64,000 nt of DNA. It comes from Exophiala sp. HKRS030 (taxonomy: Eukaryota; Ascomycota; Eurotiomycetes; Chaetothyriales; Herpotrichiellaceae). The position numbers and the translations under genes are program-made. Location: assembly GCA_023897205.1 (NCBI GenBank), contig JAHWDD010000002.1, positions 930,001 through 994,000 on the forward strand, given 5' to 3'. The notes under the pieces were generated by a model. The model was not told the DNA's origin, ran no database searches, and saw only the letters and a list, made by a program, of their open reading frames with translations. Shown piece by piece: positions 23,601-32,803 of this stretch (positions are counted from its first letter, which is position 1; each line of letters opens with the position of its first letter).

Positions 23601-24044
23601 CTTTCAAGTGACTTCAACTTTGACTTTGATGCTGGTCTTGGGGTGACAGTCAATTCTTCAGGCCCAGATATCATGCCGCGACCACCAACGACAGGCCAGG
23701 CCTTTACTCCAGTAAGGCTCGCCAGTCTTGAACCTATGTCCAATAATCAAGCAGCTGTCAACTCAGGCCTCAAGGCAAATCACTCCAACGCTTCTTCCCT
23801 CGACTCTGGATATGGAAGTCTTCGCTACCCAAGAGGAAGGCAAAAGGGTGGCGGTGACGGTGACGGTGACGGCGTGGCAGACGATCGACATTCCAGTCCT
23901 GTACCTGAGTCGGCCATCAATTGGTCCGCGTTGAATACGTCGCTTGAAGAATTTATTGGCGGTGCTGTCGAGTCTGGTATGGATGAGTTTGGGAATATAC
24001 CCTTCGATACTTCAGGCTATCACGCGAGGAATTCTTCTTTTTAG
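20697..24044 (+). CDS. Large fungal zinc-finger protein (ZZ-like finger, coiled coil, C2H2-like region)
   Basis: Exon 1 is 20697-22319 and exon 2 is 22368-24044; the 48-base intron is GTAAGT...ACAG. The product is about 1099 residues. In order it has a Ser-rich N-terminus, a CDHCQNPIRLNQLYYHC...CSACDQ segment near residue 340 resembling a ZZ-type finger, and a charged coiled coil near 475-535 built on REKEVAFREKEASIRE heptads. A C-terminal half follows with FACPFCKYDKDRY near 630 and RVKQHLYRVHWRRIHCVRCF near 665. The last signature is shared by a large family of fungal C2H2-like proteins, often annotated as transcription factors or next to heterokaryon-incompatibility genes. The rest is Ser/Pro-rich and ends with a possible acidic activation region. 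DNA binding and regulation are inferred only. The start is the first ATG after an open leader. Confidence 0.8.
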
Positions 24045-24675
24045 GGTGGCCAAGTCTATACGATGTAATGATGAAGAGGATAATGATCATGTACTATCAT
24101 TTCAGCAGCATATTTCTATTTCGATATGTGACTACATAACTGTTCTCTCGTTATCTATACCTTTAGCCGTACTCCGACCTCGCCTGTGCACGTTGCGATC
24201 TTGATGGTCTTGTCTCCACCTCTTTCGGCTTTCCTTTGCGGCGAATTAAATTTCGTCGTCGTTGAACCTCCCACCTCATCAACGTCCCCGAAAGTGAGCC
24301 GACGAGAATATCGACATCCAGTCCGCTGGTTCATCAACTGGTTTCTGTTTTGGCGGGATATCCGCGATGGTGGTGATTCCTGTTGACTGTTGGGCTGTTG
24401 ACTAGGTAAGCAGGTGGATTTCCAGGAAGGAAAACATCCATCCATCGAGCGGACGACCCTTCCGTTATCTTGAGGCGAAATGAATGAATGACAACTGTTC
24501 GACCTGATGTCATCGCATACATCACCATCACGAATTGGCATTTTTTTTGCTTTCCGATGGGATCCTAAGAGTTTTGGGGGGGGGGTGGGGGGGGGGCGGA
24601 GACGGTGGCTTCTGCGATAAAGGGACTCTCGTCGTCGTCGAGGGACGAGTTTGGGGAGGACCACCCACCAAGTCG
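24045..24675. other. Intergenic stretch upstream of the PMI pseudogene
   Basis: This 630-base stretch contains the 3' flank of the zinc-finger gene and a 21-base G-run. I could not find the N-terminal half of a mannose-6-phosphate isomerase here in any frame. Confidence 0.4.
24576..24596 (+). repeat. G-run (G10 T G10)
   Basis: Two runs of ten G are separated by one T. Such a tract can fold into a G-quadruplex and is prone to length errors in replication and sequencing. It lies just upstream of the first recognisable PMI residues. Confidence 0.95.
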
Positions 24676-25290
24676 TACATTCTCGACTTGATCCCTCCCC
24701 AGGGTGGCGGATCAACACGGCAAGGGACGACAACGGTAGGACCTGGTCGCGCTCGTCTGTATGAATTACTTTGGTGTTGGAGGAAGGCGAGGCCCTTTAC
24801 ATCCCCGCCGACGGCGTCCACGCTTACCTGTCCGGTGACAATCGTCGAGTACATGGCGAGATCCAACAATGTCCTCGACACCGGGTTTTGCCCGAGGGCC
24901 GACCCGGGATTTCTGTCGACCTTTTTTGCGAAATCTTTTGACCTTCAACCAGCACGACCCTGGAGAACCGACCCTGAAAAGGACACGAACCGAAAAGAGC
25001 GAGAACGGCAGGACCACGGGAATTCGAACCTCCCATGAGCGAATTCAACATGATGGTCACCGAGTTGAAAGGCGGAGAGACGGAGACGGTCGTAATCGGT
25101 CGACGGACCTAGTACCATGATCGTCACGAACGGCAATGGTAACATGAAGGTTCAGGTGCAAGGACAGAAGGAAGAGGACAAGGAAATGTCGCTCCAGGAG
25201 GGTGGCATTTTCTTCATCGGTCAAGGTGTCCCTGTTACAATGTCGGCGACGACGGACAAGATGAGAATCTATAGGGCTTATGCTGAATAA
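24676..25290 (+). pseudogene. Mannose-6-phosphate isomerase (type I) pseudogene, C-terminal part
   Basis: Phosphomannose isomerase interconverts fructose-6-P and mannose-6-P and feeds GDP-mannose synthesis. The C-terminal half of such a gene is spread over different frames: ALVCMNYF (frame 2, from about 24743), GEALYIPADGVHAYLSGD (frame 3, from 24786), IVEYMARSNNVLDTGFCPRA (frame 1, from 24841), LTFNQHDPGEPTLKR (frame 2), PPMSEFNMMVTELKGGETET (frame 3, from 25029), and EEGGIFFIGQGV-like to YRAYAE (frame 1, ending at TAA 25288-25290). Four of the five shifts are consistent with one added base, for example an extra A at 24840. The residues stay well conserved, so decay is recent or the shifts are sequence errors. 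No N-terminal metal-binding region was found upstream. Programmed frameshifting at so many sites is implausible. Confidence 0.82.
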
Positions 25291-25480
25291 ATTCTCTGGT
25301 CAATGGTCGGTGCAAGGAAAGCAAAGAAATACACCAAAGACCATTCCTAGGTAGATGTAGACTGTTGGTCTAGACTCTACTACTCTAGTTGGTGATTTGC
25401 TGTCACTTGGAGGATGATTTTGACGGTTTTGTATACAAAGCGCCCGAAATAGCACGGCCGTGTAAACTCGTTGAACCTAG

Positions 25481-27427
25481 TCAATAAAAGTCCCTTGGCC
25501 ATCGTCTCCCATGACCATCCGGAACATCATAAGTGCCCTGCGGCGACCAAGGCATGTCACCTTGTCCGTACGGTGTCAGGGGTAAATCATAGGGTAGCCT
25601 TAACCCGACGATCGTCCTTCCATCAACACCACCATCACCGACGCCACTGCTAGCTGTCACGTTTGACTTTTTTGGTTCGTCACTCCCAAATGCAGGAACC
25701 ATTCTCGATGTTCTGCTCTTGCCATGGGGCTTCCCATCTTTCTCGGAACCGATGGTATTATTCTTGTGCAACTCCTCCTCTTCTCCCTCTCCCTCCCCGG
25801 AATTGAACCCCTCTTCAAACAATTCAGGCCACACGAGAACGCCAATCTCGAAACTCTGAACCACAGTCTCTTGATCCTTTTCCCGCAACGTACCCCAAGC
25901 TTGAGTCGACAAGTTGGCACTGGTCAACAGTGCCCATTCGATATCAGGGGTCGGTGTCTGGGGGGAAGGCTTCTCCTTGAACCGCACATACGTCTTGATG
26001 TGTGGTGCGGCTTTGTCTCTGCCCGCTCTGGCATCCACGTTGGGCCCTCGAGTCCATCGACACAGAGACTTCCTCAGCGTCGAGATCTGCTTCAGGTGTG
26101 CCGCACTCTGTGCTTTTGTATGGATGGATCCTCCGGATGAGTAGCCGTCGAGAGACGCCGCAACGTCGGAAGGTGTAGGGAATATGATGGAGATGCGGTC
26201 CCACATTTGGGCTGGCTTGTGGTTGGAGAGTGTCGGGAAGAATTGATTGAGCCATGTCGCTGGTAAGGTGGCGATGGATGAGATCTGACATACGACATGT
26301 GCTGGCGAAGGAGTTACGTCTTCCTTCTCAACCTCGTCTTGTGACTTGATCGTCTTCAAAGCGCGGAAAAGACTAGGGTATCCATAGAGTTTCTGGGTCC
26401 ACAGCTCCTTGACACCAGAGGCAAGACTAAAGTCCTTCATGCGAGACGGGACAGACGCGATCAGGGCACCTCGGACGGCCCCAAAGTCGTAGTCCACGAG
26501 TTGCTCTCGGAGTGACTTTGTCTTGTTCCCATAGGCGTTCAGGTATTGCACAAGATCGTACTTGAATCGTGATCCGGAGCCGACGTTGCCCACAGTAGAG
26601 CTGGGGGTTTTCACGAAGAGCTTTGGCAATGAAGGAGTCTGCCACACCGCTTGTGTCATGTTCGTCCAGTCCTTACGGAGCATGTTGGCGGTGTGGATAA
26701 TCACCTGTGCCGTGTCATCGTGGGTGAAAAGCACAAACATCTTGCTGTGGTGCGTCCCAAATTGGTCCGGCAGGTATGCCGTCAATGCGTCAACGTTTGG
26801 CCATCTCTTGCACGCTTCGTCAATGGCGATCCTGTTCTCCGAATCTCTCTTCCATGAGCCGTGGACGATCTTGACCTTGACCTGTGGCCGAATGTCGGGG
26901 TCGAAAAAGGTCATGAGCCAATCGACGTCGAAACAATAATTGAAGATCCATGCTTCCTTTATGAGAGGGTTGCCGAGTATGTCTTGAAGGGAGATGGTGT
27001 CGTTGTTTTCCGAAGCAGGCAGGTCTCGAATTGAGGTTAGTCTGAAAGGTGAAGGGATATATGTGGCATGCTGCCGATCCTGGCCATTTTGCTTTGGACT
27101 CGCAGTAGCGGGAAGGTTCGTCTCGCCTGTCGAAAGTCCTGTGTCATGGGCCTCAGTCTTGGTTACATGAAGTGGACGGATTCGGTTCCCCATTGTCTGA
27201 GAGACTTGGTGTGGTGCTAGATCTGTGCTGATTTCGGGCTGAGGTGTGCTGGTCTCGGACCGAGATGTACCTGGAGGAGAGATGGGTCGAGAGATGGAAC
27301 TCAGAAAGTGCGCTCGTCTTGCTCTTACAGAGGCTGCATCTGCAGTCTCACCAGCCACGGACTCGGAGGATGTAGTCGTGTTATCACTACTGTCAACTTT
27401 GACACGTTTCAAAGGTCGAGGATCCAT
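25481..27427 (-). CDS. TDP1: Tyrosyl-DNA phosphodiesterase 1
   Basis: TDP1 removes topoisomerase I peptides from DNA 3' ends and cleans other blocked 3' ends in the nucleus. It belongs to the phospholipase D superfamily. The intronless frame from the Met that opens MDPRPLKRVKVDSSD encodes 648 residues. Two HKD-type motifs are visible: HHSKMFVLFTHDDTAQVIIH near residue 226, and HIKTYVRF near 476 followed by WALLTSANLSTQAWG. Other family stretches are KEAWIFNYCFDVDWLMTFFD and FEIGVLVWPELF. The N-terminal 130 residues are Ser/Thr-rich with a basic KRVK nuclear-targeting-like run. The C-terminal 80 residues contain an acidic insert (EGEGEEEELH) and end near LPYDLPLTPY. The frame is open for 34 codons upstream of the chosen Met, but that stretch looks like leader sequence. 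Confidence 0.94.
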   Translation of the reverse strand: MDPRPLKRVKVDSSDNTTTSSESVAGETADAASVRARRAHFLSSISRPISPPGTSRSETSTPQPEISTDLAPHQVSQTMGNRIRPLHVTKTEAHDTGLSTGETNLPATASPKQNGQDRQHATYIPSPFRLTSIRDLPASENNDTISLQDILGNPLIKEAWIFNYCFDVDWLMTFFDPDIRPQVKVKIVHGSWKRDSENRIAIDEACKRWPNVDALTAYLPDQFGTHHSKMFVLFTHDDTAQVIIHTANMLRKDWTNMTQAVWQTPSLPKLFVKTPSSTVGNVGSGSRFKYDLVQYLNAYGNKTKSLREQLVDYDFGAVRGALIASVPSRMKDFSLASGVKELWTQKLYGYPSLFRALKTIKSQDEVEKEDVTPSPAHVVCQISSIATLPATWLNQFFPTLSNHKPAQMWDRISIIFPTPSDVAASLDGYSSGGSIHTKAQSAAHLKQISTLRKSLCRWTRGPNVDARAGRDKAAPHIKTYVRFKEKPSPQTPTPDIEWALLTSANLSTQAWGTLREKDQETVVQSFEIGVLVWPELFEEGFNSGEGEGEEEELHKNNTIGSEKDGKPHGKSRTSRMVPAFGSDEPKKSNVTASSGVGDGGVDGRTIVGLRLPYDLPLTPYGQGDMPWSPQGTYDVPDGHGRRWPRDFY

Positions 27428-27903
27428 GGTGAATGTTACTCTTTTACTTTGGGTGGTCCTAGAGATACTCCATAGGGTCGTCTGATGCTCCTTTTCACTG
27501 TAGGTACCGGGTGGGAAGGAACATTTCAAGTCGATGTGGTGAATGCACAGTGTTGCGGATGGGCTCCATATGTGAGTTCTTCAGTCATGGTAAATCAAGT
27601 GATACAGAAAGAGACATGACTGGGGACGCAATGCACCTGATGTCGTTGAAGACGTGACCGTGCAAAGTTGAGAAACGTCTGACGCGTTGAAATGAAGGAG
27701 CAATTAAACATTCAGTGTCAGAAAATATGTCATTAGACAGTCATTTGAACATTGGCCTCCAATGTTTAGACACCGCCAAGGGATCTAGATTGCTTGGTTT
27801 ATTTTGGTTGTTATTCATTATATATGAGATTCCGTGCTTTATGTGACGACTGGCTCAGAGAGACACTCGAGATCAAGTCCATGCCTGACGTGGGCTGAAC
27901 CAC
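27428..27903. other. Intergenic stretch upstream of TDP1
   Basis: This roughly 480-base stretch contains the TDP1 promoter and beyond it A/T-rich sequence. Nothing else is recognisable. The missing 3' part of the amidase remnant could not be found here. Confidence 0.4.
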
Positions 27904-28400
27904 CTACTCAAAAGCCCTTTTCCCAGTCTTTACAGGTCTGACGCCTAGAGAGTGAGAACGTGGGAGAAGCATCTGGTTGAGAAGATGGAAGAGCAATAGG
28001 AAGAGACTCGATTGTTCGGTCCAGTCGTTGGAGCTAATCTTCGCCAGGAACGACTGCAGGACGGGTTCTGCTGAGGGATTCTTCAGAGGGAGGTAGTCTA
28101 TGGGATACATAATCCTTTTGGGCATCCCTTTCAGAAACACAAATGCCTCGTAGGCTGGAAGACCAGTAATAGAAGAATCCTGGTAGAGATCTGGAGTGTA
28201 TCATTGGCGAGAGAATTTGATCGATTTGTGTGGATCTCGACAGAATATCGCAGTCGTGTCTGTAGAGTAACTTATAGGCGTCACACCTTCGAGCGTAATT
28301 CGACCTACAGACGGGCGCTGACTGTACACGCCAGCTACGGCGGCAGGTCTAAGCATAGATGTGTCTGTGTCTGAACCGATGGCGAAATCGAGCCTAGGAC
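27904..28400 (-). pseudogene. Amidase-signature enzyme remnant
   Basis: Reading the minus strand from about 28400 gives RLDFAIGSDTDTSMLRPAAV, then AGVYSQRPSVGRITLEGVTP and DTTAIFCRDPHKSIKFSRQ. A TGA follows where relatives have a Trp codon (RQ*YTPDLYQDSSITGLPAY), and the same frame resumes to RIMYPIDYLPLKNPSAEPVL. These are the core and C-terminal parts of the amidase signature family, Ser-cisSer-Lys hydrolases. The usual SDTGGS is altered to SDTDTS, there is the internal stop at about 28200, and the C-terminus drifts into a non-family tail ending at 27904. The N-terminal half with the catalytic Lys is absent. The fragment abuts and slightly overlaps the esterase stop codon. Confidence 0.75.
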
Positions 28401-30057
28401 GTCTGCATCTTCAACGCCGCAGCAATAACCCCCATCCCCGTTTCTGCAGATGTTCTGCACGGTAGATTCGGCCCCTTGTTCCCTTCCTCCTTCCTTCCCG
28501 CCGTTGAAGTGCCCACCAAGTGCGTTTGCTCTCCGTTCCAGCACATCTTTCGCCTGCCAACATTGAAAGCCTCCCATGGCTCGAGACCGTGGATGAAATC
28601 AATGTGCGCTTTGGACATCTTCTCTTGCGTCGCCTTGATGTGAGGGTAGACTCGTCCTGGAGGTTGACAGAAGGTCAACGGTACTCCAAAGGAGTGCCAC
28701 GAATAGCCATGGAGCGGACCTGGAAAAGGATCAACGACGGAGATTTCATAGGCATAGACGGTGGTGCCCTGCTCAGCGACATGCGAAAGCGTTTCGATTG
28801 TTGGCTTGACAAAAGTCTCCTCGGTCGCCCATTCGGTAAGTGCTTGTAAAGCGCTTTTGCCCTTGGAGAACACGGCCTCATTCGCGATTTCCGGCACCAG
28901 TTTGCGTACATGATCAACAAGCTCCGCATCCGGCAGATTCTGATAGGGCGTTAGAAAGAGTGCAGCTTCGTCCTTTGTGTGGCCTAAGATGATCCTCGAA
29001 CACCATTTAGGCATGTGACTCTGAAAGGGTGGCGACCTGCTATTCCCGTGCTGAGCCCCCTGATCTAACCAATTGGGGTCGTCAATAGGAAGTGAGACGC
29101 TGCCGTCGAACATTTCAAGAAGTTGATCTGCGGACAAGGCTCGCAGGCCAGCCAGCTTTTCGGCACCTGTCGCATGGTCCGCTATACCTGCCAATCTGGC
29201 AAGTTGATCGAATGTAACCTGTGCATTCTCAAGCGTCCTCAGACGTGGCCTCGGACTCGACTGGATCAGGGCTTGCTGAAAGAGCGCACGGCCGCCTCTC
29301 AGATGGCAGAAGGTCGACGAGGCTCCGGCAGACTCGCCGGACAGAGTAACTCTGGACGAATCTCCGCCAAAATGGTGAATCGAGCTTTGAACCCACTCAA
29401 GACCAAGTCGCTGGTCATTAAGACCTTGATTCAGAATCGGAATTTCACCAAGGGATATCGCTTCTTGTACAAGCTCCCCAGAACTCAGAAAGCCAAAAAC
29501 GTTTAAACGGTAATTGAGGGTCACGATAATGATTGGCATCCCAATGTCCATCGACCTGCGAACAAGATGGTTGCCATCTGAATGTCAGGGTCAGTACGCG
29601 AATGACTGCAGTCAAGGGGCTCAGGCCACTGGAACCTACCGAATTCCGTCGTGTTGTCACCGTTGTTGAACCCTCCTCCGTGTATCCAAACAAAGACCGG
29701 CAAATCCGAGTGTCCGGTAGCACCAACGGACTGTGGCGGAGCGTATATGTTGAGGTGCAGGCAAGTGGTCTCGTCACACCTTTGCGAGGTTGACAACTTC
29801 TCAAACATCTGATGCATCATGGGGTGGATATTGTCAGTCTTTTGAGGGCAGCGAGGCCCATATCGCGACGCATCCAGTTGCCCATCAAGGAGATCAAGGT
29901 CGACACGCCTGGCTGTTCGGAAGCGAGCTGGGAATTGGGCGTAGGGAATGCCTAGAAAGTTGGCCACACCCTGCTTCGATAGAAATCCATTGATATCTAC
30001 GTGCTCGGCCCGAAAATTGAAGTTCTCCTGAAAATTGTCAAGTGATATGTTTTCCAT
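28394..30057 (-). CDS. Type B carboxylesterase (alpha/beta hydrolase), possibly chimeric C-terminus
   Basis: This is a serine hydrolase of the carboxylesterase/cholinesterase family. No signal peptide is evident, so it is probably cytosolic. Exon 1 is 30057-29640 and exon 2 is 29577-28394; the 62-base intron (GTAGGT...TCAG) restores TEFDGNHLVRRSMDIGMPI. The product is about 533 residues, the usual size. Visible motifs are FLGIPYAQFPARF, the oxyanion-hole segment VFVWIHGGGFNNGD, the nucleophile elbow TLSGESAGASST, the acid residue in GHTKDEAALFL, and the His in HGYSWHSFGVPLTF. The last 25 or so residues (CRTSAETGMGVIAAAL onward) do not look like an esterase; they resemble the Ser/Gly loop of amidases, and an amidase remnant follows directly. 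It is divergent from the MFS transporter, so a shared catabolic role is possible. Confidence 0.85.
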
Positions 30058-30726
30058 AGTTTGTACCTCCTCTGGATGTTATCTGCTATGTCGGCAAAGG
30101 GGAATAGGAGATGCCCTCACAACAGAGCAGAGTAGGAAGACTTGTAGGAGAAATGATTCATTCCCTGAGGGTGGTGCAACTTGCCACGGTGAACACGTAC
30201 ACTCTTAAGTATGCCGTGCTGGTGATGGTGGGCCGCTGGCACGACTTTGCATATGCTGCGGCTCGTCGGCAGGAAACCGCAGGCAACAAGAGCAAAGGTA
30301 TCGCAAGGCGCTGGTAACCCTACTTCATTGGCACATCGCAGGCGCCGCACTCGGCAGAATAATTTTGATAATCAAACGCCAACTGCCATTGGTGAGCACT
30401 TTGCGGTTGGTCGGCGATACACCGCAAGGCTCAAGCTAAGAACCCCATGGTCAGGCAATCACAAATTGGGTGGACATGCCATAGCAGGCAAGGCCGAGAA
30501 GTTAATATGGGGTAAACCGGAGAAAGGGGACGGCATTGGTCAATCGACTGTGGCGGCTCATCGCCGACGAGCCGCGGTCAGAACATCCACGAACTCACAA
30601 TCTTTTTCATGGCTCGCCCGCACAAAGTCTCTGTATAAAAGCCCCAAGGTCCCCAGACTGAAAGATGCAACCAAACATCACCAAGAGACACCGATCTCTT
30701 ACTTGGGACTTCGAAAATCGGACACC
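30058..30726. promoter_or_regulatory. Divergent intergenic region carboxylesterase / MFS transporter
   Basis: About 670 bases lie between two divergent starts and probably carry both promoters. The MFS frame is open upstream to 30247, but family sequence starts only after 30727. No regulatory site is claimed. Confidence 0.45.
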
Positions 30727-32711
30727 ATGGACAGCAGAGACACGGCGGCTACCCCTTCAGGGAGCAAAATCAGGACCATCTTGATATGCTGTTTTGTGAT
30801 GTGCGGTAGTCTCCTCTTTGGCATTGACAGCGGCGAACTTGGTGGTTTCCAGGCGATGGTCAGGTCAGCACCCTATGTTCCGTACCATCTTGCAGTGCTG
30901 ACGACCGAAAGCTTCCTGAAAGACTACGGGTACTTTGACGAAGAAAGTGACTCATACAACATCCGAACCCGAATCCAAACCTCTTTAAATGCTGTATTGC
31001 TTGTGGGAGCCATAGTTGCTTCCATCTCGGCAGGCCCCATCGGCACGAAATATGGCCGAAGAGTCGGTCTGATCTGGATGGGCATTATCGCCGTTGTAGG
31101 AGTCGTTTTCCAGATCTCAGTCCCTCATGTATGGGGTTTACTCCTTGGTCGCTTCTTCGCTGGAGGTAAGACATTGTCAGATCAATCACGCGACTCGACT
31201 AACAGGTGTTCCTAGCTGGAATTGGTTATGCGTCAAAGTGAGACTTCTCCCCTTTTATGTCGAGAGTCGTTGCCACGTCTCTCGACTGAAAGTGGCTCTC
31301 AACCTGTGCCGGCCGATCGCTAACATGTGTTTGTGCATCAGTTTCGTTCCAATTTATCAAGCTGAAGTTGCCCCAACACAAATGCGCGGGATGATGATCG
31401 CATTGTACCAGACTGGGATCAATATCGGCCAGCTTATAGGTTCCTGCATCAACCAGGGAACTTACAAAATGTCGACGAGATGGGCATACAGGATTCCGCT
31501 AATCACCCAGCTCGTCTTTCCTACCATCCTAATTGTGTTTGCCTCCTTCTTTCCGGAAAGCCCTCGTAAGTACCTTTGAACTCGCTGGCCGGATTTTGGC
31601 TGACTCTGCATCAGGTTGGCTGCTCTCAGTCGGCAAAGTGGAAGAAAGTGCCAGGTCGATCCGGAGGCTTCGTGGAAAGACTTATCCAGAGCATCAAATA
31701 CATGCTGATGTAGACGACATCGCTAAACACATCAGACTTGAAAAGGAGCTCGAAGGGTCCGGCTCTTTCTTGGACGCTTTCCGAGGCAGTGACATGCGCC
31801 GCACTCATATCGCCTGTGGTCTTCTCTTGTGGCAAGTTTTGTCAGGTATCAGCTTCATCAACGGGTATTTCTTCCATGACACAGCTTCGCATCGCGACTC
31901 AATCGTACGCTGACATCGTCATAGATACGGGACATACTTCTACGCGGTATCTGGCATCTCCAACGCATTTGTTGTCAGTATCATCTCCCAAGTCTGTCAA
32001 CTGGCTGGTATCATTATCATGTTTCCGTCTGTTCATTTTCTTGGCAGAAGGACCATTCTCTTATGGGGCGCCGCTGCTGAGACCGTATGCATGTTCACTT
32101 TCGCGATCGTTGGAACTGTCGCACCCAACAGTGTCGCTGCAGCAAGAAGCCTAGTGGCTTTTAGTTGTCTGTATGCCTTCTTCTTCACCTGGTCCTGGGG
32201 CCCCGTCGCGTGGATCGTTGCATCTGAGATTGGCTCCAATGTGATGCGCTCCCGAACACAGGCTCTCGGTTCTGCAGTCTCGTGGGCCGGCACTCTGCTC
32301 ATAGCGGTGGTTTTGCCCTATTTGATTAACCCAACAGCTGCCGACCTTGGTGCTAAAGTATGTTCAACGCGATATCCGGTATGGTATTTGCTGACATGGC
32401 GGGTAGGTCGGCTTTATTTTTGGAGTCACATGCTTGCTTGGTTTCATCTGGGCTCTGTTCTTCCTCCCAGAGACCAAAGGCCGTTCTCTCGAGCAGCTCG
32501 ATGAGTTATTTTTGAATGTGAGTCTGGGGAATCATTTATGGTCGGTAATTTGCTGACGTCAGGCTAGGGTGTGTCGGTAAAGGAATTCAGCACTTACCAG
32601 TGCCATGGTCATGTCGAGTATGAAAGACACGGCGTAGTCACAACTGCCGAGCTCAATGAGGACACGAAGGAAGTCGCGGCTATCCATACAGAGGATAGCA
32701 AGACACCTTGA
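30727..32711 (+). CDS. MFS sugar-transporter family permease
   Basis: This is a plasma-membrane transporter of the MFS sugar porter family; the substrate is unknown. Seven exons are inferred: 30727-31165, 31216-31237, 31342-31565, 31615-31864, 31925-32357, 32407-32517 and 32568-32711, giving about 540 residues. Every join keeps phase and restores family sequence: RFFAGAGIGYASNFVPIYQA, FPESPRWLLSVGKV, SFINGYGTYFYAVSG and ADLGAKVGFIFGVT. Signatures are GTKYGRRVGL, VAPTQMRGMMIALYQTGINI, HFLGRRTILL and PETKGRSLEQLDELF. Twelve membrane segments are expected. The second exon is only 22 bases. The gene converges with a Zn2Cys6 regulator 92 bases away and is divergent from the carboxylesterase. Confidence 0.92.
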
Positions 32712-32803
32712 TGATTAAGAGGGTATCCGATATATGATTCAGCCTTGTACCTTGTAACCGCACTCGTGTGGTGCAACTACTTTCTGAAGGGACAAAATCC
32801 AGA

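Noticed and set aside
24676..25290. Programmed ribosomal frameshifting as an explanation for the PMI frame changes
   Set aside because: At least five changes within 600 bases without slippery sites and a missing N-terminal half fit a pseudogene or sequence errors far better.
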